Positions 1 through 8,029 of a DNA stretch of 44,021 bases are shown here, in pieces. Each line of letters begins with the position of its first letter. The first letter of the stretch is position 1. Origin of the DNA: Planctomycetaceae bacterium (GTDB taxonomy: Bacteria > Planctomycetota > Planctomycetia > Pirellulales > Thermoguttaceae); NCBI GenBank assembly GCA_009778035.1, contig WRKP01000020.1, positions 1-44,021 on the forward strand, in the 5' to 3' direction. Under the pieces are notes generated by a model. That model was not told the origin of the DNA, ran no database searches, and worked only from the letters and a program-made list of their open reading frames with translations. A program made the translations under genes and the position numbers.

Positions 1-199
1 TTTTCTGTGTCGATGCTGTTTGTGCTGTTTCTGTGAATGTCAATCCCTTAACTTTTCGCGCTGGAGCGGTTTTTCCCTCCGCGGTCTCGATCATGGTATC
101 CGGCGTAACTACTCCCTGCTTGGCCAGTTCTTTGAACTGCGCAGAGGTGTAGGGGCCTTGTTTCTGACCGTTGCTGTCGTAGTAAAACCAGTTTGACAT
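1..199 (-). CDS. GYF_2 (DUF4339) domain protein, N-terminal part only
   Basis: The reverse strand reads an ATG at 199 followed by 66 open codons that run off the window edge. The N-terminus SNWFYYDSNGQKQGPYT, followed by a short helix and a V-V-T-P-D turn, is the GYF_2 signature (W-Y/F-Y, then Q-x-GP). This small peptide-binding fold sits at the front of many planctomycete membrane or secreted proteins. After about residue 45 the sequence becomes Thr/Ala/Lys-rich, like a linker. Nothing can be said about the missing C-terminal part. No clear Shine-Dalgarno precedes the ATG. The domain call is fairly sure; function is unknown. Confidence 0.72.
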   Translation of the reverse strand, partial: MSNWFYYDSNGQKQGPYTSAQFKELAKQGVVTPDTMIETAEGKTAPARKVKGLTFTETAQTASTQK

Positions 200-569
200 T
201 TGATTGCGTGCTACAAAATACTTGCCAAGTCCGGCAACAAGAGACGCTCAGATGGGAGCGGCACGCCTATTTGAAGCGGAGTAAACCCCACGTGTCAAAG
301 TGGTGCATTGCTAGCCAATTGGACAATGCTGATTATGTCCGCAGATTTGTACGCGCCCTCCCTTCACGGAAGTAACGCAATTTTATTTTCAGGGGTTTTA
401 GAAAAAGTGGAATTTCCAACCTCTGAGTCATTTCCAATCACCGAATCTGTTGTATCAGGAAGCAAACGCAGAGTCCTATCTTTCTCACTGGGACTTCCCA
501 TATTCTTTGCCCTATTGTAAAATATGCAGACAGGGTTTGCCTCGCTTCTGACCGCACGCAAGTTCAAAA
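200..569. other. Gene-poor intergenic stretch
   Basis: About 370 bp between the divergent GYF_2 fragment and the broken gene at 570. The short open frames here have no recognisable protein character and no start context. I see no convincing promoter pair, tRNA or repeat. Confidence 0.5.
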
Positions 570-1098
570 ATGACTGAAACCATCAACGTAGACACCGATT
601 TACTGGACGTTTTTATCGGAAGACAAAACATCGACAACGACAGTATATGTTTGAATGATGACGACATCTGTTTTGATCTATACGCACGAGATTCTGACGA
701 CGATGCTGGAAAAACAATCAGACGTAGCGACATTGAAGGGGTTGAAAATTTTTTTGCCGACTCGTTGCAATCTCGTCCCTTTGATAAGCATCTGCTGCTG
801 TTACTGTGGATTCATCAAAATGGGAGCGTTAAGGGACGAAGATGTTTATGTTTTTCTTCAAAAAGGTGCTTTCGCACTTTACAGTATTGACTTGGACGAT
901 GAAACAGTGGAACATGAATTCCTTGATCTGTTAGACGAGGGCTATCTCCGAGAAACAAACTCTGCCTTCTTTCTTGAATCAAAAGGAAAACGTGTTGCCG
1001 AAAAACTGTACACAAGCGATTTCTGCTTGGACGGCACGATAGAAAAACTCAGGGGAACTGTCGCTGTTCTTGAAAAACTCTTACAAAATCTAATATGA
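570..1098 (+). pseudogene. Hypothetical acidic protein interrupted by a frameshift
   Basis: Two overlapping frames read as one protein. The first, from the ATG at 570, is acidic (Asp-rich residues 5-50) and ends sensibly in ...LLLLWIHQNG near 825. The second frame then continues ALRDEDVYVFLQKGAF... to a stop at 1098. Removing one base around the A4/G3 run at 817-823 (caaaatggg) would fuse them into a protein of about 175 residues. The second half has a helix-rich, winged-helix-like look (DEDVYVFLQKG, then LLDEGYL), but no family is recognised. It could be a real pseudogene or an assembly indel in a homopolymer. The codon character is similar on both sides, which favours a recent event. Confidence 0.55.
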
Positions 1099-1166
1099 AC
1101 AGCTTCATATATTATTCATTGCTACGTGTGGTTTCAACGTCGTTATATTACAGGCGAACACCCTCC

Positions 1167-2567
1167 CTACGCCACGGGCTCCGCCAGCGCTCGATGAATG
1201 TCTCCCGCAGCAACGCGACCAGCTCCCATCGCCAAAATGACCGTTGCCGAACCCGTTACAATGTCGCCGCCCGACCAAACCTTCGCCCGACTCGTTCGGC
1301 CACTCTCATCCGCAATGATATTGCCCCATTTATTCAAGTCCAAACCCGGTGTGTTCTTCGTCAACAACGGATTCGCATGCCCTCCCGCCGCAATAATCAC
1401 ACAATCCGTTGCCAACTCGAAATCCGAACCAGGAACCGTAATCGGACGACGACGGCCAGACGCATCCGGCTCGCCAAGTTCCATTCGGTCGCAAATCATC
1501 GCTCGAACCCTGCCCTGCCCATCGTCAAGATAGGCTTTCGGATTCGTCAAAAACAAAAACTCAATTCCCTCCTCTTCGGCATGATGGATTTCCTCGGCCC
1601 GAGCAGGCAGTTCCGTTTTCGAGCGGCGATAAACGATTTTGACCGTTTCCGCCCCGAGCCGAACAGCCGTTCGGGCAGCATCCATCGCAACATTTCCGCC
1701 GCCGATCACGCAAACATTTTTTCCCCGAGCAATCGGCGTGTCCGTTTGGGGAAACAAATACGCCTTCATCAAGTTTGCCCGAGTCAGATACTCGTTAGCC
1801 GCAAAAATACCGTTCAAATCCTCGCCGGGCAAGTTGAGAAACATAGGCAAACCCGCACCGACCCCAATGAATACCGCCGCAAAGCCGTCTTCGTTCAGGA
1901 GTTCGTCAATCGTAACCGTTTGGCCGACGACCTGGTTCAATTCAATTTTAACGCCGAGGTTTTTCAGGCCTTCGATTTCGTATTCGACAATCGTTTTAGG
2001 CAGGCGGAATTCGGGAATCCCGTACATCAGCACGCCGCCGGGTTTGTGAAAGGCTTCGAAAATGGTAACGTCGTATCCGAGCAGAATGAGGTCTCCGGCA
2101 ACGGTCAGGCCGGCGGGGCCTGCTCCGATGACGGCAACTTTTTTGTCGTTCGTTTGCCGTTGGGCAGTCTGACGGGGCGCAGCGTGTTCACGTTCGTAGT
2201 CGGCAACGAATCGTTCGCATCGCCCGATGGCGACGGGTTCGGATTTTTTGCCGAGAATGCACAGTGCTTCGCATTGGGATTCTTGGGGACAAACGCGTCC
2301 GCAGACGGCGGGTAGGGCGTTGGTTTCTTTGATTTTGTCCGTAGCGGCGGCGAAGTTGCCTTCTTGGACGAGTTTAAGGAATTCCGGGATTTGCACGCCG
2401 ACGGGACAGCCTTCTACGCATTTTGGCTTTTTGCATTGGATACAGCGTTTGGCTTCGGATTGAGCCATATTGGGCGTGTAGCCGAGGGGAACTTCCAAAA
2501 AGTTTTTGGTTCGAACGTTTGCGGGTTGTTCGGGCATCGGAACCCGCGTGGTTGTCGTTGCGCACAT
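1167..2567 (-). CDS. GltD/GltA-like NADPH-dependent glutamate synthase family oxidoreductase
   Basis: A 466-residue soluble Fe-S/FAD/NADPH protein of the glutamate synthase small-subunit family, closest in length and layout to the so-called homotetrameric GltA or NfnB/NfnL type. The N-terminal DPYD-like [4Fe-4S] domain shows CIQCKKPKCVEGCP (residues about 42-55) and CGRVCPQESQCEALC (about 89-103). The FAD Rossmann motif VIGAGPAG is near 146, the NADPH motif VIGGGNVAMDAARTA is near 285, and a C-terminal GGD segment (WSGGDIVTG) completes the FAD site. No GltB or NfnS partner is adjacent, so the physiological reaction (glutamate synthesis or electron bifurcation) cannot be decided. Its 3' end runs to 1167; 5' of it lie a leader with a TATACT box and a MITE. 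Confidence 0.85.
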   Translation of the reverse strand: MCATTTTRVPMPEQPANVRTKNFLEVPLGYTPNMAQSEAKRCIQCKKPKCVEGCPVGVQIPEFLKLVQEGNFAAATDKIKETNALPAVCGRVCPQESQCEALCILGKKSEPVAIGRCERFVADYEREHAAPRQTAQRQTNDKKVAVIGAGPAGLTVAGDLILLGYDVTIFEAFHKPGGVLMYGIPEFRLPKTIVEYEIEGLKNLGVKIELNQVVGQTVTIDELLNEDGFAAVFIGVGAGLPMFLNLPGEDLNGIFAANEYLTRANLMKAYLFPQTDTPIARGKNVCVIGGGNVAMDAARTAVRLGAETVKIVYRRSKTELPARAEEIHHAEEEGIEFLFLTNPKAYLDDGQGRVRAMICDRMELGEPDASGRRRPITVPGSDFELATDCVIIAAGGHANPLLTKNTPGLDLNKWGNIIADESGRTSRAKVWSGGDIVTGSATVILAMGAGRVAAGDIHRALAEPVA

Positions 2568-2631
2568 TTTTTGATCCGTTTTATGTACCGCGTTGGCGAT
2601 GTATAGTATAACATTAACAAACGCGGTGTAT

Positions 2632-2778
2632 TAGGGCGTATCCACTTTTGCTTTGGAAAAATCGTCATTCCGGCGGAAGCCGGAATCCAGAGGAACCGGC
2701 ATCACTCGCAATGCCTGGATCCCGGCTTGCGCCGGGATGACGGAGGGGACGTCCAGACCAATTCTGAATACGCTCTAG
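2632..2778. repeat. MITE A, copy 1
   Basis: A palindromic element of about 147 bp. It has two hairpins built on ATTCCGGCG/GCCGGAAT and ATCCCGGC/GCCGGGAT, terminal sequences related to GCGTATTTCAAAT, and a CTAG-type right edge (2775-2778). The right edge supplies the TAG stop of the reverse-strand NosR/NapH-like gene. Confidence 0.8.
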
Positions 2779-4094
2779 TCGCCTATCAGGAGTAAACGCT
2801 GCCCCTTCTGGTTAGGACAATACCAAAAACACCGACCGCAGGCAAAGCAACGCGATGAATCAACTTCGTATTCCCTTCGGCGATGCCGTATCGTAAGCGA
2901 TACCCATTTAATGCCAATAATCAAGCCAATCCAAGCGCCCAATCCGAATCCGGCAACGCCAAACATTCGGTACGCCTCAATGCCCCGCTGCTTAATCTCG
3001 TACGTATCCGTGCCCGTCTGCATCAGGCCCCGCGTTTCCGGCGACGTTCCCAGCGTCGGCACCCAACCCGTCTCCTCAAGATAAAGCAACTTCGCCGTTC
3101 GGACATCCTGATTCAAACCCGCCAATCGCGGAGCAAGCGCACCGCCCATTTGGGCAAAAACCAAAACCAACAACGGCAAAGCAAGAATCGCAATGATCAT
3201 TTTCATCGGCCCTGACCGTCGTTCAGCCGCCGTTGGCTCCTTGGCCGGTGCCAAAATCGCATTGTATGGACAAACATGCTCGCATAATTTGCACTGATCG
3301 CATCGGCCCGGCGTGATGGAAACCTTTCGGGCGGCAACCGAGCCGCAGGCACCGAGCAGTGCCCCGTAAGGACACATAAACCGGCAAAAGGGCCGACCGA
3401 TAAAAAAACAAACGGCCAACACGATAAAGCCGAAAATCAACACGGGATACATTCCGCCGTACCAAAAAAAGGCAACGAAGGGGTCATATCGGCAAACGAT
3501 ATAGCCCAGCCCGACCGCAACGCAGAAAATGCCGATTCCGAGCCAAAAAAAGCGAAAAAGCCCGAATATGTGCTCGAATCGGTCAGAAATTTTCAGATTT
3601 TTGAATGCAATCAGTTCTTGGACGGCACCGAGCGGACACACGGAGGAGCAGAAAATTCGGCCCCAAAACAGGGCGGCCAAAAGCGGTAATGTGAACAGCA
3701 GGATGACGGTCCAAGAGATGCCTGCTGCTGGTTCGACGAAAACTTGAACGATATTTTGGAACATTCCGACGGGACAGGGACATCCTTGGAGGAGAAAACC
3801 CAGGATGACTACGGAAGCGATGGCGAGGCAGAAAAGTATTTTTCGCGACCGCCAATAATGAACGGCAAGACCTGCAATGACGAGGAAGAGGGCGTAGAGC
3901 GTTACGGAGAGGGACATGCCCACGGTAACGAAATTTTTGGCGGTATTGGGCAAAATAGGGCCGGGCGTTTCGGTTTCGGGCAGGACGTAGTCGGATTCGA
4001 AGACGGGCGGCGGATTTCGGCCCTCGGCAAAGCCGACCAGGAAACAGAGCAGAAAGACTGCGACAAAAACGTAGTGAAGCCGGTACGAAAGCAT
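2775..4094 (-). CDS. NosR/NapH-like polytopic membrane protein with four Fe-S cysteine motifs
   Basis: About 439 residues from the ATG at 4094 (an ATG at 4103 would add three). Six or so membrane segments carry the NosR/NirI/NapH-type quinol-side motifs: GRIFCSSVCPLGA, GRPFCRFMCPYGA, CDQCKLCEHVCP and C-terminal CFACGRCFWYCPN. A large extracytoplasmic loop lies before the last helices. Such proteins pass electrons between membrane quinones and periplasmic or cytoplasmic redox partners. No nos, nap, rnf or reductive-dehalogenase gene is visible here, so the partner is unknown. The open frame extends upstream to 4397, but that part only translates repeat B and was excluded. The stop codon lies inside the end of MITE A copy 1. 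It is downstream of carA on the same strand, separated by repeat B. Confidence 0.8.
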   Translation of the reverse strand: MLSYRLHYVFVAVFLLCFLVGFAEGRNPPPVFESDYVLPETETPGPILPNTAKNFVTVGMSLSVTLYALFLVIAGLAVHYWRSRKILFCLAIASVVILGFLLQGCPCPVGMFQNIVQVFVEPAAGISWTVILLFTLPLLAALFWGRIFCSSVCPLGAVQELIAFKNLKISDRFEHIFGLFRFFWLGIGIFCVAVGLGYIVCRYDPFVAFFWYGGMYPVLIFGFIVLAVCFFIGRPFCRFMCPYGALLGACGSVAARKVSITPGRCDQCKLCEHVCPYNAILAPAKEPTAAERRSGPMKMIIAILALPLLVLVFAQMGGALAPRLAGLNQDVRTAKLLYLEETGWVPTLGTSPETRGLMQTGTDTYEIKQRGIEAYRMFGVAGFGLGAWIGLIIGIKWVSLTIRHRRREYEVDSSRCFACGRCFWYCPNQKGQRLLLIGD

Positions 4095-4133
4095 TGACTC
4101 CATTATAGCATTACGGATAAAAAAATCAGTCCC

Positions 4134-4162
4134 CCTATGAAGCGGTGGATGCAAGGCAACAC
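4134..4162. repeat. 29-bp direct repeat, left copy (flanks repeat B)
   Basis: Begins CCTATGAAGCGGTGGATGC and continues for 29 bp. The same 29 bp recurs at 4299-4327 with one mismatch, bracketing repeat B copy 1. Confidence 0.8.
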
Positions 4163-4295
4163 AATAGGTAGGTTGCCGACCGCCGGGCGGCAACTGCGGT
4201 ACTCCGCATTTTGAATCTCCCAGTCGGCTACGCCGACGCAGCCGCCCGGCGGTCGACTGCCTACCTTTTTCACTAATGTGAAACTTGCGGTTGCC
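4155..4295. repeat. Repeat B, copy 1 (palindromic, GGCAAC...GTTGCC ends)
   Basis: A 141-bp element between GGCAAC and GTTGCC termini. It is a long imperfect palindrome around ACCGCCGGGCGG on the left and CCGCCCGGCGGTCG on the right, with GGTAGG/CCTACC arms. The same element lies in the opposite orientation at 12319-12485. It has no coding capacity and looks like a non-autonomous mobile palindrome. Confidence 0.8.
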
Positions 4296-4298
4296 CTG

Positions 4299-4327
4299 CC
4301 TATGAAGCGGTGGATGCCAGGCAACAC
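4299..4327. repeat. 29-bp direct repeat, right copy
   Basis: Second copy of the 29-bp sequence at 4134-4162. It overlaps the carA 3' end; the carA TAG stop (4300-4302, reverse strand) is inside it. Confidence 0.8.
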
Positions 4328-5430
4328 GAGCCGGAGGCGTGAGCCTCCGGGTTATGCACACACTCAAAAAGCCCGGGTGCCCAAAACTGTGCCGCAACTA
4401 TCGGCAAACTTTTGTGCCGAAAGCCTGCGACGGTGTTGTCATTCAAGTTGATATGCGAAACATAAACTTCCGGCGGCAACGACTCCGGCACAAGGCAAAA
4501 ACGGTGATTCTGCTGCGTCATTTCGACCCTGCCCGTCCGTTTGTCTAACACCGGCTGCGTTCCGTAATGGCCAAAAGGCAATTTTTGTGTTTCTGCACCC
4601 AACGCCTTACCCAAAAGTTGCTGGCCCAACGCAATCCCCAAAATCGGCACCTTGCCGATGAGTTTCTGAATCTCGCCGACAACACCATCCAGTTCGGCGG
4701 GACTGTCGGGACCGCCGGAAAGCACGACGCACTCCGGTTGAAATTTTAAGATGTTTTCTGCTGAACTCGTTGCCGGAAAAAGAGTTATCTTGGCTCCCAA
4801 CGATGCCAAGGAACGCAACATGCTCCGTTTGACGCCGAAATCCACGACGGCGACTCGCTTATTGCAAACCGGCTGGCCGACCGAATCGGCCTCCGACCAT
4901 TCCGTCGGCTCCGTTACGCGAAGCGATTCGACGAGATTCATTTCTTCGAGTCGGGGCGATTCCTGGGCTTTTTTGACGAGTTCATCAGGATTCCAATCGC
5001 CGGCGGCGATGATTCCGCGTTTGGTTCCGTGCGATCGCAAGTGCTGCGTGAGCGATCGGGTATCAATTTCGGACAGAGCGACGATTTGATTGCGTTTGAG
5101 GAAGTCGGGCAGGCTTTCAGTTGCTCGCCAGTTGGAAACGCGGGTCGAAAGTTCCCGAATGAGCAGGCCTCGAATGGTCGGCTTGAGGGACTCATTGTCT
5201 TCGGAATTGACGCCGGTATTTCCGATTTGGGGCGTGGTGAATGCGACGATTTGACCGGCACTGGCCGGATCGGTCAGGACTTCTTGATAGCCGACCATCG
5301 TGGAATTGAAAATGACGTTGCCGTTTGCGATTCCTTCGAATCCGACGGAAATACCGTGAAAGCAGCGACCGTCTTCGAGGGCGAGCGTACTGGGAGTGCG
5401 TTTTTTAAGGGCAATCGTTGAATGTTCCAT
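4300..5430 (-). CDS. carA: Carbamoyl-phosphate synthetase small subunit, glutaminase residues lost
   Basis: A 376-residue CarA homologue of normal length. The N-terminal CPSase small-chain domain is residues 1-150 (FNSTMVGYQEVLTDPA, VSNWRA, IDTRSLT); the class I glutamine amidotransferase-like domain is about 190-357. CarA normally hydrolyses glutamine and channels ammonia to CarB. Here the nucleophile elbow, normally GICLGHQ, reads GIALGQQ (residues 265-271), so the Cys is Ala267 and the following His is Gln. The usual F-x-HPEASPG motif with catalytic His and Glu is replaced by QFWAPGLFE (about 348-356). The last 20 or so residues (after VHNPEAHAS) are encoded by a G+C palindrome at 4331-4350 and the 29-bp repeat. 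Other regions are well kept, e.g. FGHYGTQPV. I infer a CarA fold without glutaminase activity, or a gene decaying from its 3' end. Start chosen at 5430 from the promoter 8 nt upstream. Confidence 0.88.
   Translation of the reverse strand: MEHSTIALKKRTPSTLALEDGRCFHGISVGFEGIANGNVIFNSTMVGYQEVLTDPASAGQIVAFTTPQIGNTGVNSEDNESLKPTIRGLLIRELSTRVSNWRATESLPDFLKRNQIVALSEIDTRSLTQHLRSHGTKRGIIAAGDWNPDELVKKAQESPRLEEMNLVESLRVTEPTEWSEADSVGQPVCNKRVAVVDFGVKRSMLRSLASLGAKITLFPATSSAENILKFQPECVVLSGGPDSPAELDGVVGEIQKLIGKVPILGIALGQQLLGKALGAETQKLPFGHYGTQPVLDKRTGRVEMTQQNHRFCLVPESLPPEVYVSHINLNDNTVAGFRHKSLPIVAAQFWAPGLFECVHNPEAHASGSCCLASTAS
4331..4350. repeat. G+C palindrome inside the carA 3' end
   Basis: CCGGAGGC, loop GTGA, GCCTCCGG: an 8-bp perfect stem of the type repeated in planctomycete intergenic DNA, here translated as part of the CarA tail. 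Confidence 0.75.
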
Positions 5431-5438
5431 TGGGAAGC

Positions 5439-5467
5439 AGTATAAGAGATGTGAGGCTTGGCGTCAA
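5439..5467 (-). promoter_or_regulatory. carA promoter, leaderless type
   Basis: TTGACG (5467-5462), 17-bp spacer, TATACT (5444-5439), then 8 nt to the ATG at 5430. Transcription should begin at or next to the start codon. Confidence 0.7.
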
Positions 5468-5489
5468 GCGCCGCGTGCAGGTTGGCGCC

Positions 5490-6836
5490 TTATTGCAACA
5501 GCCGAACCGCTTCGTCAATCTGCACATCGTAATACGGAGCCGTGCCCCGCAGGTCAAACGGAGCCCCTTCCTGGCCGTTTTGCTCCTCAATAATCATCCG
5601 CCGGAACATCGCAAGCACCGCCTCACGCTGCGGCGAAATAACATTGGAACGCAATGAACGATAAAGCAATACGGCCAACTGTTGCGATTCCGAGGATTCG
5701 ACAACAATATCCGGCACGACGCCCCAATCATCCGAATCCACCGCATCCACCCTGCGGTGAATGTTCGCCCCATTAGGCCGAAGGTATTCCGCATTGGTCA
5801 GTTGCAGCATCCCTAATTGAAAAGGCAACGGCATTATGCTCTGAATCACGCCCTTTCCAAACGACCGCGTTCCCACGACCGTTGCACGCTGATAATCCTG
5901 CAAAGCGGCCGCTAGAATTTCGGATGAACTTGCCGTTTCGCCGTTGATTAACACGACCATCGGCAGGGTACATCGCGGCGGCGTGCTGCCGAACGTGCGT
6001 TTGCGTTCCGGTCCGTTTCGTGGCCGTACCGTAACAATTACGTTGTTCTCGGGACTCGGCGCAATCAACATTTGGGCGATCATTATGCTATTTCGCACAT
6101 CGCCGCCGGAATTGTCCCGCAAGTCCAAGATAAAGGATTCCGCGCCGCTTTGCATCATTTTATCCAATGCCGAACGGAACTCGTTGGCCGTCGATTCCGT
6201 GAACGAGGTAATCCGAATGTATCCGATTCGCGGATGTGTTTCCAGCAAAAATGTTCGGCTTTCTGCATCCCGAAAATCGCCTTCCACGCTGTCCAGGCGA
6301 TTCATTTCGCGGAGGACGAAGAAGTCCTGGATTTCCGTTTGGCCGAACGGCAAGACCGACAATTGAGATTCGGCTTCACGGCTTTGCCCGAGTAAACTGA
6401 AGATTTCTCGGTTTGTCTTGCCTGCAATCGGTGTACCGTCAATTTTAACAATTTGGTCGCCGGAGCGCAGGCCTGCGTGATAGGCGGGCGAATCGGCAAA
6501 AGGATAGCCGACAAAAAGAGTTTTTTCCTCGTCTTGTTCAAAAATTCTCGACCAGATGCCGAAGCCTGTATACCGGTTATAGAGATCATCTTGATAGCGG
6601 GTCAATCTGCTCGGCGGGATGTATGTTGAGTAACCATCGCCGTACTCATTGGCCAGAATTTGCATCATCCCGGCCATTGCTCCTTCAAAGAGTTCCGTTG
6701 CCGACGGTTCGACGAGCGCGCTGCGTTCGATTTGGTGAAGCGTCGAAAGGAGCAGCCGATCTTGAATCGAGATTCCCGACAGTAGGAAATAGGCAGCAAC
6801 GGCAATCAGGACGGCATAGAAATTGAGTCGCGGCAT
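5490..6836 (-). CDS. S41 family carboxy-terminal processing peptidase with PDZ domain
   Basis: 448 residues from the ATG at 6836. It begins with an uncleaved signal or anchor helix (FYAVLIAVAAYFLLSG), so the protease is expected outside the cytoplasmic membrane. A PDZ-like domain (about 105-180; FADSPAYHAGLRSGDQIVKI) is followed by the S41 catalytic core: GYIRITSF, FILDLRDNSGGDV, then INGETASSSEILAAAL with the nucleophile Ser and RSFGKGVIQ with the general-base Lys. CtpA/Prc-type enzymes trim the C-termini of exported proteins. A shorter start than the longest open frame (7025) was chosen because the extra N-terminus would overlap the divergent promoter and lacks protein character. Confidence 0.85.
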   Translation of the reverse strand: MPRLNFYAVLIAVAAYFLLSGISIQDRLLLSTLHQIERSALVEPSATELFEGAMAGMMQILANEYGDGYSTYIPPSRLTRYQDDLYNRYTGFGIWSRIFEQDEEKTLFVGYPFADSPAYHAGLRSGDQIVKIDGTPIAGKTNREIFSLLGQSREAESQLSVLPFGQTEIQDFFVLREMNRLDSVEGDFRDAESRTFLLETHPRIGYIRITSFTESTANEFRSALDKMMQSGAESFILDLRDNSGGDVRNSIMIAQMLIAPSPENNVIVTVRPRNGPERKRTFGSTPPRCTLPMVVLINGETASSSEILAAALQDYQRATVVGTRSFGKGVIQSIMPLPFQLGMLQLTNAEYLRPNGANIHRRVDAVDSDDWGVVPDIVVESSESQQLAVLLYRSLRSNVISPQREAVLAMFRRMIIEEQNGQEGAPFDLRGTAPYYDVQIDEAVRLLQ

Positions 6837-6865
6837 AAAGTCATTGCGAATACGCGGGGCCTTTG

Positions 6866-6894
6866 ATTTTAGGCGATTTTGACCCAAATGACAA
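6866..6894 (-). promoter_or_regulatory. Promoter of the S41 peptidase gene
   Basis: TTGTCA (6894-6889), 17 bp, TAAAAT (6871-6866), and a 29-nt leader to the ATG at 6836. Confidence 0.55.
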
Positions 6895-6913
6895 TGTCTC
6901 CCGTTCTTGCGCA

Positions 6914-6941
6914 TTGCGGCAACGGGTGTTTGCGGTATAAT
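6914..6941 (+). promoter_or_regulatory. Promoter of the 6976 gene
   Basis: TTGCGG (6914-6919), 16 bp, TATAAT (6936-6941). A second TATAAT at 6957-6962 sits 13 nt before the GTG start and may be an alternative. Confidence 0.55.
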
Positions 6942-6975
6942 CAGGCGAGGCTCCCGTATAATTTCCTGAGACTGC

Positions 6976-8025
6976 GTGCGTTTCTTCATCCTCATACTGT
7001 TGTCGCTCACTGGACTCGATCGCATTCGGCAGGAGTTTGAAATTTATCAACGCTTTGCCGGCGAAATCGAAATCCTTGCGACCGAGGATACCAGGGAAAT
7101 CGGCGATGTGCTCAAACGCACCGAAGCCAAACGCCTTGCCGTTCGGAAACAGTTGGATAAGGATGAGCATTTACCGGCGAAATTGCCCTCATTATTCCTT
7201 GCCGATGAGTACATTGCCCCTTTTTTGGACTACGTTGCGATCGAACGGGCCGTTGCCGACCAGGCATTGCAGCAAAATCAACTCGACGAGGCGGTGCAGT
7301 CCGTTCGGTATGTTTATCGTCTTGCCGAATTGTTTTCGGAATCCGGCTCGCTTCCCCTGCGAAGCACGGCGGCCCGTATCAGATTGCAGATGTTGGAAAC
7401 GGCCCAGTCGATTGTCCGGCATCCGCATTGCCGACGGGAACATCATCAAGCACTGTACGAAATTCTTGAGGATCAAATCAATACCCGAACGACCGATACG
7501 GCAATTTGGGAACGGTATCGGGAAGAGGGACTCCTCTTTTTCGCCCGGCTAAACAGGCAAAATCCTGCGGAACTGCTCCCCCCGGAACTTTTGCGGGAGT
7601 TGACGAGTCGGCGAATACTTGCGGAGTACAATAAACCGGGCTCGCAGCGTGCGGAGTACGATCAATCGGTATTCCGTCGGGTATCGGAGGCGATCGCTAA
7701 TTCCTGTTCAGTGCCTTATTTTCAGCGTCAACCGGTATTGCAGCGACTGGATGAGGAACTGCGTCAGCGGCGAGGGACGGAAAACGAGCCGATATTTTCA
7801 ATGCTTTTGTTGCAGGAGGTTTCGGAACAGATGCAACTGTTTGCCCAGGAGCGTTCGGGCATCGAAACGGCATATGTGGCGTTATCGGCTGCGTTGGGCA
7901 AGCCGCTGCAAAATCGAATGCTCAACTTTCTGACGGGCAACCAGTACGAAATCCGGCTCATTCCCGACGGCGTGATGTGTACGTACCAGGGTAACATCAA
8001 ACCGTTCTATGTCCCGTATCGGTAA
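6976..8025 (+). CDS. Hypothetical helix-rich exported or anchored protein
   Basis: 349 residues starting at a GTG (6976). A short hydrophobic start (RFFILILLSLTGL) looks like a weak signal or anchor. The body is helical and rich in Glu, Arg and Leu (RYVYRLAELFSESGSLPLRSTAARIR) with no Cys cluster or catalytic motif I recognise. The end is a small beta-like tail (YEIRLIPDGVMCTYQGNIKPF). It is divergent from the S41 protease gene and shares its promoter region, so the two may be co-regulated. It is convergent with maf, 4 bp away. No family assignment is offered. Confidence 0.6.
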   Translation: MRFFILILLSLTGLDRIRQEFEIYQRFAGEIEILATEDTREIGDVLKRTEAKRLAVRKQLDKDEHLPAKLPSLFLADEYIAPFLDYVAIERAVADQALQQNQLDEAVQSVRYVYRLAELFSESGSLPLRSTAARIRLQMLETAQSIVRHPHCRREHHQALYEILEDQINTRTTDTAIWERYREEGLLFFARLNRQNPAELLPPELLRELTSRRILAEYNKPGSQRAEYDQSVFRRVSEAIANSCSVPYFQRQPVLQRLDEELRQRRGTENEPIFSMLLLQEVSEQMQLFAQERSGIETAYVALSAALGKPLQNRMLNFLTGNQYEIRLIPDGVMCTYQGNIKPFYVPYR

Positions 8026-8029
8026 CGCT

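Noticed and set aside
200..569. Short open frames at 193-567 on both strands
   Set aside because: No ribosome site, no recognisable protein pattern, and mutually overlapping.
1095..2315. 406-residue open frame on the plus strand
   Set aside because: Antisense shadow of the GltD-like gene; Arg/Asn-rich with no motifs.
4095..4397. N-terminal extension of the NosR/NapH-like gene
   Set aside because: It only translates repeat B and the 29-bp repeat; the hydrophobic N-terminus begins at 4094.
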